In this document: piece after piece, positions 12,291 to 25,277 of the stretch | Numbering within the stretch: position 1 is the first letter of the stretch | Layout: the number at the start of each line of letters is the position of its first letter | Assembly (NCBI GenBank): GCA_951217055.1 | Contig: OX578280.1 | Location: forward strand, 42,597,882 to 42,661,881 | Length of the DNA: 64,000 nucleotides | DNA from: Gerris lacustris | Lineage: Eukaryota; Arthropoda; Insecta; Hemiptera; Gerridae | Direction of reading: 5' to 3' | Made by a program: the position numbers and the translations under genes | The notes under the pieces: generated by a model | Told to the model about the DNA's origin: nothing | The model's database searches: none | Seen by the model: the letters and a program-made list of their open reading frames with translations, nothing else

Positions 12291-15200
12291 CTAACACAAA
12301 GAAAAAAAATATATAAAAATCTAAAAACTATGAAGAATTCATAATATTTTTAGGAAAATAAAAATATGTGTAATGAAAAGAGGGCTGCGTAATTGCAAAG
12401 CCCGATCTTTCCACTTCTTAAATAATAAAAAAGAAAGGAGCTGATTAATAGAGAAATATATTAAGCTTAAAACTAAAAGTAGACTGTATTTGGAGTGAAA
12501 TAGAGATTAAAGTCATAAAAAGAATAACAGGTTTTCACAAGGATATGATAATTAAAAAAAAAATACAAGTGAGGTTAAATCAAACTATCACAAAACTCAA
12601 CTTGATAGTCCAGTAGACAGATTTCAAGTGGTGATTCTAAGTTGTATGTGTACTGAGTGAAAGAAAGACTGCAGTAAGGAAAGGATTTTGAGGAAAAAAG
12701 AGGAAGCAAAGGAAGATCCTCTAAGTGTTAACACAATTGCATTAAAATTGCAAAACTTCAAGATCTACCTGGGACTCAAGATAGCATAAATTAGATTAAC
12801 TCAGAGATAGTTCATAGTTTCATAGCATAAATTAGATTAACTCAGAACAATCTGTCATAACAAACTTTATAAGACTCACAAGAATTAATGTAAAATTTAC
12901 TAAATATACTGATTAATTGAACTAGTAATAGTGTTTGTTATCTACTACCTTTACTTGTTTACCTTCATTAAAAATACATGTTTTAAAGGCACAAAAATAT
13001 ACTATTTACACCATTTTCTTCACCCCTCCCCCAATTTATAGCAAATTTGAAATGACCAGGGTGGGTATGAACATTAGGCAAAGAAATAGTATAAAAAAGA
13101 AATAGTCATTGTCTTAATAGTTTATGTCTTTTTTTTATAATTCTTTCAATAGATGTTATTATTATTAATTAACAGATATACTAAACAACTAGGTACGTTT
13201 ACGTTCTGATATCTAGTATGTTAGCTATCTATATCTAGTTCTAAGGTTTAGAAAGTCATAATATACATTATTTGAAACTGAAATATCACCTTGTTTACTT
13301 ATATTATTAGATTTAAAATTATATTATATTATGTATTGTTCATTGTATAACCATTGCAACTAAATTCTGCATACTCACCTGTAAGAAGTTCATTGAACTT
13401 ATATACAGTATGTAAAAATAAAAAAAATAGTTTATATGCAAGTGTGATATTCCTTGGCACTAAAGTACTTTGGACTAAATATCCCTTTATTTTAAGTTAC
13501 TGGGGGTACTCAACTTAAGTTTTATCTCTTGTCTCCTATTTTATTATGGTACCCCTTTTTAGGTGGGTTCTAAACTAAAAGAGTACTAAAATTGTAATAA
13601 AAGTTTTTAAAAACCAAATCAATTTATACAAAAAGAGATGCATGAAATAAAATGTAAAATGCAATTTTAGGATACAAGTTTAAGGGTTTAAAGAAATGAA
13701 TAAAATATTAAATTTTATGTGAACTTTGAAACCTATAGGAATTAGCATGACACAAAGAATAACACATGAAAGCTCTGCAACATAACAACACATATATTTT
13801 TTATTTTTTGTCAAATTATCCTACCAAGATAAATTTACCATTTAAAAACTTATTAAACACACAGTATATTAGAAAATGTATTGATAATAAAATTATCTGG
13901 AGAGTTCTTTTTATACATCTATCATCTATCCAATTAATTCAGTAAAGTGAATTTTATATACTATATATAATAGTCTAGGAGACTATTATAGACTCTCTCT
14001 TTCTCAAGAGAGAGATACGAACTTACATGCAGCAAGTTTATTTTTTTCTGTATGTATTATTTAAATCTAACAATCGTAGATAAAGTACGGTACGCAACTC
14101 GTGCGAAAACGGCATTTTGCATTGCTCGTGTGGTTTTACTACCCTCGCTATCGCTCGGGTGCAAACTCCACACTCGCATGCAAAAAGCTACTTTCCGCAC
14201 TCGACGCGTAATGTACTATTTCTTTACAGTTAGGAGTAATGAAAAGATTTTTTAAGTCCACGTAATGAAAAAAAAGATTTTAGCTATGTTTTTATGCTCT
14301 AAAGTTACTATTTTACAGCCTACCACGGAAAAATATTGTTTTCAATTAGACAAAGTGCACTTTGTACTTTTATCAAGGGCAGAATGCACTTAATAATTTT
14401 ATTGAGTGTAGAATTGCACTAATTGTATTGAGTGTAGAATTGCACTAATTGTATTGAGTGTAGAATTGCACTTAATAGTTGACCCTATTAAATTACACAT
14501 GGACCTTTGAACTGACTTGTTTAGTTAGTCATCTTCCTTAAACAAGTGTCCTTTATAAACAAAGTCCTTTATAAATAAAAGGTGTGATTTTCGATAAATT
14601 ACTTATTTATTTCTTACTTCCTTGACTACTACACTATCTGTGTGCCTAAATCGGCCCAATCCCCATTGATTCGGATAATTGGAGTTCTACTGTATGTAGT
14701 GTAGAGGTATTGTAATAAAGATACTTTTTGCAAATTTTGAGAACAAGAACTAGATTTAATGAAATAAGAATTTAGACTCAGAAGGAAAGTGTTCGGAAAA
14801 CCACTTATCACTTTTGTCGATTACATTGAAAAAAAAATGTAGGAGAAATAGAGGGAAGACTACAGGGAAATTAAAACAACTTGCCCAGAATAGAAAAGAA
14901 TGGAGCAAGTTTTCAGATATCTCAACGCTGTATTTTGTACTGTCAGAATATCTATGTTTTATTTGATAACATTCAGCTCCTTTTATATAATCATATTTCT
15001 ATGACAACCAAATCTACACCCAACCATAGATAATATATATAAAAAAAACAGAAAACATTTAGAACATAAAAAACACCAAAGAGGAAGGAGGCACGTAATA
15101 TGCAAGAGTGATTAAGTATAGAGAAAAACTAAAAATGCATTTTAATTGCCTTCTAAGTAAAATATTGGGAACAAAACTGAATATTGTGAGATTTAATTAA

Positions 15201-18200
15201 ATTATTTAAGATTTAAAGATAACTTAAAGCAAATACATATTTTTATTTCCAAGATAAATTCAAAACTCTAGAATTGATTAGATGAAATTTATAATAAACC
15301 AACAATGCACCAAATCATGCGATGGTTTAGTATATATTCTATATACTAGAGTTGGTCGACAAGCCTTTACCCATGAAATATGTCAAGAGAAGAATTGAGT
15401 AACGGCAAACGATTAAATTTTTATAAAACCACAGAAAATAGCCGCCATTTTAAATCGTGGATATATATTTTCACAAAAATTAAAACAATTAATTTTACGT
15501 TAAATTTCACATCTGTACAAAATTTCATACCTATAGAATATTTTCTTTATATTTTCATTGAATTTATTCAATAAAAAAGGATAAATAATAATAGAAATAG
15601 AAAGAGAAGATAGAATAATAATGTTTTGTAGATGAAATTCTTCCTTTATTATACATTGAATCTTCTTACTTCATTTCTTATTTAAGTAAAATTATATACA
15701 GTCTATAAAAGCATGGCTGTAGGCAGAGGAAAGATTGAACAAGTAACAATAATTTCTAATTTTAGATATTTTAAGAGAAACCTGTCAAAGCTCATTATGC
15801 TTTAGAAAGATTTTTTTTTTTGTTAATGAGACAACTTTGCAGGAAAGCATTGTAAACACAATTTTCCTCACATTATCCAAGAAGAGGCACTTCATTATAT
15901 TGTTAATCCCCCTTATAAAAAACAGAGGAGAGTAACAATCTAAAGAATGGGTACAGAATGGTCTTCTTTAGATTGTTACTCCCCTTATAAAAACAGAAGT
16001 GTGATATTCCTTTATCCCAAAGTATATTGGACTAAACATTCCTTTGTCTTAATAGTTATTTAGTAAAAGTCATTTATATTCTAAAAAAACATAGGGTAGT
16101 AACAATCTAAAGAAGTACCCAAGAAGCAAGATTTTATATCAAACCTTTTCCTTGTCTTCCATCTTAGGCCAGGATGGGGAATCTTGTAAGTGAACACCAA
16201 TCAAGAGTGCTGTTATGGAGATATGTTATGCACCTATCAACGTGATGTTGTAACTTACAAAATTGTTGATATTTAATATCAATAAAAAATAAAAAAAATA
16301 AAAAAATAAAACCAACCAAAAAAAAAAATCAACCAAATGTGAGGCTGATATAAGTCACACTGGTTTGTTGTTACAGCAAACAGAATAAATTAGCATTATT
16401 ATTACAGACTTAATTCACAATTGTTCTAACTTTCTAACACAGAGTTGTTACTTAACAAAACTGAGTTGTCTATTAACCCTTTGAGACACGGGCTGGCGCA
16501 TGGAGTGCGCCACGAGTAAAAAAGTTTCTGCAAATCACAGATTCACGATGCGAGAATAATAAAACCTCAATTTACCCTACCACTAGAGACCTCTAAAACA
16601 GATGAAACAGTCTGCTTTGGTTATTGCTTCGTTCTGCATTGTTTTGCCGTGTTTATTTGGCTTGGTGTACTGTATTCACCGCCCGTGCCACCATGTGCGG
16701 TATAGAAAAATTATGCCATCCGATCAATATTTTTCGATTTTGCATGAGTTGTCGGATTAGGATGATGGTTGTGAGGAGTTATCTTAGGACTTTGACAACT
16801 AATAATAATAAATAGGGTTGATAATTAAGGTTGAAAGCCCGATACTAAGTCAGAACGCTGAAGGAGTAATTACTGATTTTCTTATAGCAATTTTTATTTT
16901 TATAATTAAAGATATCATTGAAAAATAAATATGTAATACATCAATTGACTTTTTAGTTCAACATTTCCAAAACGCAATCTAGATAATCTGGATTTAACCA
17001 ATTTATGGTTTGAAAAATGCATTGGCACATAAAGTGCGCCGCCCGTGTCTCATTGTTTGTCCACTATAGCCGTGCCACGAAGAGTTAACAACACTGAGTT
17101 GTTACTTTACAAAACTGAGTTGTTATTTTACAATACTGAGTTGTTACTTTACAATACTGAGTTGCTATTTTACAACACTGAGTTGTTATTTTACAACACT
17201 GAGTTGTTACTTTACAATACTGAGTTGTTATTTTACAACACTGAGTTGTTACTTTACAATACTGAGTTGTTACTTTACAATACTGAGTTGTTATTTTACA
17301 ACACTGAGTTGTTACTTTACAATACTGAGTTGTTATTTTACAACATGTTGTTACTTTAAAAAACAGCATTGTAACTTTACAACACAGAGGTATTACTCAA
17401 TTTAAATTTTGTTTGATTATTACAATAATCAATCATTTTTTAGTGATATGTGTGATAATATTTTAGTGATATGGGTTCAAGGTTAAAAAGTATAATGAAG
17501 TGTTAGATATTATACCCATAATAGATATTATATACCTCATTTCTTTTTACACTTTATATATTTTTTTTATTCCAAATAAAATAATTGTAATTAAGCAGGT
17601 GGAATGTTAAGAGTTATAATATTAAATTGTTTTTAAAAATAAAAATTGCAGTTTTATTATGAGAATTAAAAATAAATAATTCTTTGACATTTTCTTTCCT
17701 CTCTATTTGGTCATTTAAGCAATAGATATTACGGTATGTTACAGTTGATACCAGTAACTATTTCAATAAATATTCTTCCTATATTGTTTTTAATGCTACT
17801 GTCATAAAATGGAGTTAGACTTGTTACTTATAAAAGAGAGATTAAGAGCAAGAGATAGTCAGGTGAGACTCTTGATAAGGTCTTCAAGAAATACTTCTAA
17901 TCCATTGGATGGATCCCTCTGCTTCTCAATTAATTAATAATAAATAAATCATGCAAGTATGTGCTTTCCTCCCACACAAAGGATTAAACAAATAGGATGA
18001 TTTCGTTAATCAGCACAATCGGCCCACACGTGTTAAGATAGCAGCCATTTAAATGTTTGTTAGCTTTTTATAATGACATGATACAAAAGCCTTTATACAT
18101 ATCATTTTTTATTTCCTAATGGAACAAAACCACTCCAAAGTGTCAAGCCCAAAATGTTCCCAAGATAATTTTTTTTGGGAGGGGGGAGGACATTTTTCCA

Positions 18201-21200
18201 CACAAACATATACAACATAAGAAAATCTTGGCAAAGAATAACTATGATTTTTTCCATTGATATGTTGAAAAAATTGAGTTGAATTGGTACAAAAACAAAT
18301 ATATATATTTATACTCAGGGCATCCTATCTTTCATTAAACACCTCACATGAAAAACATTTCAACCATTTAAACTTCAACTCCTTTGTTTTTTTTTTGGGC
18401 TCCCCTATACTTTTCCTGTTTGCATTATTACACGTAAAACATAACCGCTAAGTATTATCATAAGTTTGGATCCTTGAAGGGTCACCTTTCAAGGATCCAA
18501 ACATGATAATAATCATTCTACAGGGTACACTTAGCTTCCATACAATAACTGCTAAGTTTCAAATATTAGTGTTGGGTACATTCAGAGATCAAGTGCAAAA
18601 ATATATAAGGTTCCTCGTTTTAGCCTGCATACCCTAAAAATGTAAAAAAATAATAAAATAAATTACTAGTTATTCAGTAGAACAAAATTGAACATTAAAC
18701 TTTCTTAACTTACTTTGCCCATGAGCTATACACAGAGACAAGTATAAATTTGCACTTAACCCAAATGCTACTAACCCCTTGATACCTATCTCAAACTAAA
18801 TTTAAGTCAGCAATCTTGACACTATATTAAATGACAATTCTTCTTAATGGGTTTTTGGATTGTTTCCTTAATGGACAAAATATAGTAAGGAATAGATTAA
18901 AGAAAAATCATGATAGCTCAATTACTTTAGAAGGCTTGATTTCACATAAAATCATTGTCTTATCTATTCATAGATTTATGAAAAGCTATCTCTAACATCA
19001 TTCCTGTTAAATACAATACACTGTAGAATGAATATACCTCAATGAAAACCACTTCCTCACCTCTCACCCAGGGAAATCTTTTAAACAAAAATCTCCTCAT
19101 TACAACTTACTAAAAAGTTTTAAATTTTCAGGATGAGACTGTTTAACCAATTTTGTGAATCCTGCCATTTCAAACCCCTAACAGAGATCATTTACTTGGT
19201 TAGCCCCCCCCCCCCCCCAAATTACTTTAATGTGTAAATATTTTCTTGTATTAACAGTTAATTAGACTAAGAGATATTATCACTTTTGCTCACAGAAGAG
19301 TTATGCCCCTTGTCTCAAAATAATTTGGATTAAACACCCCTTTGTCTTAATAGTTATTGATACAAAAAATCCTTATAGTCAGTAAACAAATATAGGGTGG
19401 GTTAGTTAACAGTTTGCCACATGACATCTCATTTACTTATTACACATACATATTTTACTTGAGGGAGTCATTTGCTAAAAAGCAACTAAATTTAAAAGTA
19501 TTATTGCTAATGTTCAGTTGAATTAAATATTACTTTTAAAAAATGTAAATACTATTCTTTTTATAAATAAAAAGTAATTTAAACTTATGACCAAGTAAGA
19601 TCAATAGGTGATAGTAGGTAAAACAATAGGTGATAACGAACAATGACATTCCAACAGTACAATATCATAGAGAGGAGAACAAGATTAAACAGATTTAGAA
19701 GAGAGGGTATTGTACACAGTGTCATTAGACGTAAATAGTGTTATCAGACTACACATCCCTTCGAGTAATCAAAAAACAAACAATCCTCTTCTCTCTTATC
19801 ATTTAATAATTAATTACTCTCCTATTCATCTCCCTCTCTTATCAGCAACAATCCAAACATCTTAAACCGGACATTCGTCTTACTATTGTAATAAAAATAA
19901 CAAATAGGAAAATAAAATAAAATGTATCTCAATATATAAAAAACAAAATGAATAAAGGATAATGAAAATAGTATACAAACTAAATAAAAAAAAATATAAA
20001 TAAATAAAAATTAACAATATGTATTAAATAAAATAAAAAAGAAAGAGTTTACAAAACAATAAAAAAAAAAAAAATCTGAAGCGTTTTTACATAAAAAATT
20101 GATAATGTAAGATTAACATATAATCTAATAAAATTAACTACAGGTATATGTTTACTTACACCTAAGTAAATAAATATAAAATGCATTAGGTAATGGAGCA
20201 TGAAAGATAACATGTAAGTAGGTGAATGTGTAAGGGTATTAAATATTTTAAAAACATATAAATGACATAGATTACTTTGAGCATTTTAAATACACTGGTT
20301 ACAACTTTCTTGTATTCTGAACAATTTTGTATTATTAAAAAAATAAAACTCAAGCAATACATTCGAGTAAAAGCTGGTATAGGCACTTCACAAGCCATTA
20401 TACAAGTTGACTTGTAGTTTAAAATGAATTTGGGGCAAAATACCTCCAGAAACTAAGAAAAATCAGGGAAATTTCTGAAATGAGTTCAATTATTTAAAAT
20501 TTGTTTGTTTGCTTAATTGGAAAAACAAAATGTAAATTTAAATAAAAACATAAATATGCCACTCACTTTTCCAAGGAAAAATCTTGTATTATTAAAAATG
20601 AAGCACAAATATATCTTAAAGAAATGCTATCAAAGAACAGAAACAATATTACTAATAAGTTGAAGGGAAAGTTTTATTGATTATAAAATGGTGCTCTAAT
20701 ACCTATTCATTTCCCATGGAAATCTCTTCAACTCCGACTTCAAATTCCAATCTAATTTTCACCAAGCCACATGTTAAAAAGATTGTACAAGCATATTTTT
20801 TACAGATTTCAACACAATTTTAACTAGGTGTGCAATGCAATTGTCTGCTTGCAATATTGAGCTGAGCGTGCATTTTAATCTTAAATTTTATTCATGCATT
20901 AAAATTCATATTACATTAATTTGAGTCTTTAATTGTAATTATAATTAAATAATTAATTATAATTAATTTAAGTCTATTTTAATTGCAAGTGTTATGACTA
21001 TCACATTATGATAAGGCTTTTCGAAACTCAACAACATTTATTTAATTTTAAATATGCACACTATGGTTACATCAATATTATAAATCACTTTAATTTAAAT
21101 AAATAAGGATTAATAAAAATTCTCAAATATTAATTTATGGAACGATATATTTCCTTCATTAAGATATAAAACATAATTGGTAACAATTAAAATTTCCAGT

Positions 21201-23567
21201 ATGTATGCATGTACAAAAGGTATTACATTATTTACAAGGATTTCTCAGTGCATGTTAAATTATATCTAAACTGCTAACACAAATGTACTTAAATGTAAAT
21301 ACAACTCCACCAATTAATTTGAAACAACTGGGGATTTTATTATTATTATTTTTTTTTACTTTGGCAATCCTAAAATTAAACATTTATACAATTTAAGAAA
21401 TACATTAGCAACAGGTCTGAAATTCTGTGAACTAGCAAAATAATAAAAATGTGACGAATAACCTTAGTTCCCATTATTATATTAATAATTAATTACTAAT
21501 ATATTAATTATAACTACTATATTAATTATTATATTAATAATAAAGTAAAACTAACGATTATCCAAGTGTGGATTGGGACAAAAGTCAGTCTGTATTTACA
21601 AATATCCAGGTTTCCAATTAAAACCAGGCATTTTTAATAGAAAAGCATATAAGTAATATTTTTATTGCACTGTGTCCTATTATTGGACAAATGGTCACAT
21701 GAGATTTAGATCTGTTTTGATTCCCAGTGTTTGAGATTTGGATCTGTTTCAATTCCCAGTGTTCGATTCATTTTTATGAAATATCAAATTGCACAAAGGG
21801 TAGGCAATTAATATGGGGCTACTGTCGACAAACAATTCAAATTTCTTCAAAATTGTATTACTTTAAAATACACAGGAGTTAATGAAAAAAAAAGTTTGTG
21901 TGCATGCGGAAGAGAAAGTGTAATGGGGAAGCCACGGGCCAAATGTCACAGGATCAATGTGCGTAGAATGATGAACAACAGTCCACTAATTATGTCATAT
22001 CCTCAAAATTAGAAGTATATTTTTGAAGACATTGTGATTCACAGAAATATTGAACAAAAGACATACAAGAGACCAAAAATGTTTCCTGAATTCGAATACC
22101 TAAAAAAATGTTTGTTCGAGTGATTTGATAAGCTCTGAAGCAATCAACAGAGTAAATACCAGAATTTTTATTTAAAGGAAATGGATGGACTTTTTTCTGA
22201 TTCAATGAGCTGCATTTATTTCTAGTTGACCAGGATAATCAGTCTTGCTTTTGAGTTGATTGCTCTGTTATTATTTTACGGTGCACTGTATGTTGTTAAA
22301 TGTCAAACCTTACTCCTATTTCTTTATGTTATTTGCCTTCCACATTGTAAATGTCAACCCCTTGTCCAAGTTTGTATATGATGTAATCCCCATAGAGAAA
22401 CCCTTGTAAATGACATAACACAGAGCATGCGACTCTTCCAGATACAAAGGGTAAGCTCAAAATATATTGTTGGTCAATTTATAAAGTTGTAGTGTTCATT
22501 TTGTTGATTTTGCCCTAATATACTTCCTTAATATATAGAAAATTTGCGACTTATAAATGAGATGGGGTTAAAGATACAAAAGACAAACTCTACAATTCAT
22601 CTTTCCTCCACATTTTGAGATGGCCATTTGCATCCATAATTCCTCATAATAGAATGTGTTATGTCATTTATAAACACTATCACATGTAAACCAACTTTGA
22701 GCTCTAATTATTTCCATTTATATTTTATACCCTGGTGAAGGAAATGAATTGTTCAGAAACTTCATAACCACTAATATTTTAATATTTGACTTGTACTCAC
22801 TATTCTTTTGGGGGTCCCAGATAGTTACTATCACCTGAACATTTAAAACTGGGGATTACGGCCTTATAATTCGGTAGCTTCTAAAGTGAGGGGGTGTCTA
22901 TCCAGTCAATTAAAAGGTTTATACAGCTGATGGAACAACATGCTAACCCTGTGTTGTCCATATATACAGTGGGACCTTGGTTCAAGATTGACTAAGTACA
23001 CAAACAATTCAGTTTACTGACAAAAATTCTGATGTAAAAATGCTTCAGTTTGGGAACAGATTTTGAGTATAAAAACAGACAGGCACGTGCTTATAGGATT
23101 TCAAACAATAAGTAGAAAATTATTCAAACGTAGTGCATCCAAAACATCTTTTTCATCCGAATGCAAAGAAATGATTCATCAATCAAATTATGTCTAGAGT
23201 CAATTGTCTTGAACAGAGTCAATTGTCAAGACTAGAGTCCTCTGACAAAAATAGCCACAGAGGACAAATTTAAAAAAATAAACTAATCAATTTAATTAAA
23301 AAAATAAAATAAAATATATATATTTGTATTATTATTATTAAATTTAAATATTGAAACTGCTTTTAAGAATCAAGCAATTGTCAACTTTAACGATAAAATG
23401 CATAATATTACTCAAATAATAAAATATTATATTTGTTTGATTAACTACACCTACATTTATTATCTAACTATTGATTTATTATTGTCATAAATTCATTAAT
23501 AATCTATAAATTAAAACTATAAAAATATTTCATATATAGATTAAATTTAAATCAATTTAAAATAGAT

Positions 23568-23618
<51 letters not shown>

Positions 23619-25205
23619 ATTCTATATCAAATTTGCTACCAAAAATGTTATATTATCACATGTCCTATCAACCATCGTTTTCGAGATATATCGATATATA
23701 TATATAGTTTCGATATATTTGTGAATTTTGAAATAAAATGCTCTGTAACCCAAAAACTAATATAGCTAAAAAGATGCGGTCTCAACCGTTGGAAAGTGAA
23801 TTAAATTATCTTTAAAAAACTCTAAACATTTACTCGTGTTGCTCCATTTGAAGTGAGAATACAACCATTAAAAACTAATAAAATATTTGATTAAAAATGA
23901 CAACAAAAATATGACCCTTCATAACTTTGTTGTTTGCATAGTCAACATATATTTCTGAATAGCTTAAAAACTACGCCAACTCATAAGCTTTCTAACAACG
24001 TAACATATACTGTACTCTACTGAAAAGTATGGAACAGAAAAGCAAAACTATTGCGAATAATTCGCTAAAAAAAATGAATATTTGTTGTTAAATAAAAAAT
24101 CCATTCATTGATATAATTTTAAATACCGTTTTTACTCAACAAAAAAATTAATTGTACTGATTGCAACTGTTTTGAGAATTTTTTTTAATGATATTGACTA
24201 GTAAGAAAATGAGGCTGTAAATCTAATTTACAAGAAATAGTGTTTTTTTAATGGTCATTAAGATGAGTTATAATATTTTTTATGATATCATAAATTCTTT
24301 CGCTTGTTTCTCTCCCCCATTTGCAATATTTTTCTTTTCTGTTCTATACTTTTCAGTAGAGTACAGCATTTGTTACGTCGTCGCACTTCTGCACTTCAAT
24401 TTTGACTGTGCCCCACAAGTAAAAATCCGTGGCGTTAAGTCAGGTGAGCGTGGTTGCCAGATAATAGGTCCACTTCGGCCTATCCAAAGTCGAAGGAAAT
24501 TATTATGAAGCCAGTTCCTTATGTCTCTAGCATAATGAGAGGGACAACCATCTAACTAGAACCACATATCCTGCCTTCATATTTTAAATCTTAATAAAAA
24601 TAAAGTACAGACATAATAAATCAGACACAATATGACATATACCACTGAATCAGCATAGGACGTAAAACATAAGAAGGGGGAAGGGAGAGAAACTAGCAAA
24701 AGAATGTATGATATAATAAATTATATTTTAGTGAGCAACTCATCTTAAAAACCACAAAAACCGACCACTAAAAACCACTATTTCTTGTAAATAAGATTTA
24801 TAGCCTCATTTTCTTACTAGTCAATATCATTAAAAAAAATGCTGAAAACAAATAATTTATTTTTTTTGTTAAGTGAAAACGATATTTAAAATTATATCAA
24901 TGAATTAATTTTTTTTATTCAACAAAAAATATTCAACTTTTTAGCGAATTATTCGCAATATTTTTGCTTTTCTGTTCTATACTTATCAGTAGAGTACAGC
25001 ATATGTTACGTCTTTAGAAAGCTTATAAGTTGGCGTTGTTTTTAAGCTATTCAGAAATATAAGTTGACCATGCAAACAACGAAGTTATGAAGGTTCATAT
25101 TTTTGTTGTCAAAACGAAGGTCGATAGGGCATGTGATAATATAACATTTTTGGTAGCAAATTTGATATAGAATTACACCCTGCTCTGTGTCCCTGTTGAG
25201 CTGGA

Positions 25206-25277
<72 letters not shown>

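Larger units (their letters stand above)
12291..16436. other. LYSMD intron 2, distal part
   Basis: No exon is seen. It contains a direct repeat of ATAGCATAAATTAGATTAAC near 12781-12845, a GC-richer island at 14075-14215, a 26 bp tandem repeat at 14401-14473, a pogo-like terminus near 14650-14690 and a hairpin repeat at 15880-16120. Confidence 0.5.

Noticed and set aside
17045..17369. Long repetitive reading frames on both strands (TELLLYN and KVTTQCC repeats)
   Set aside because: They are forced by a 21 bp tandem repeat whose length is a multiple of three; there is no gene structure.
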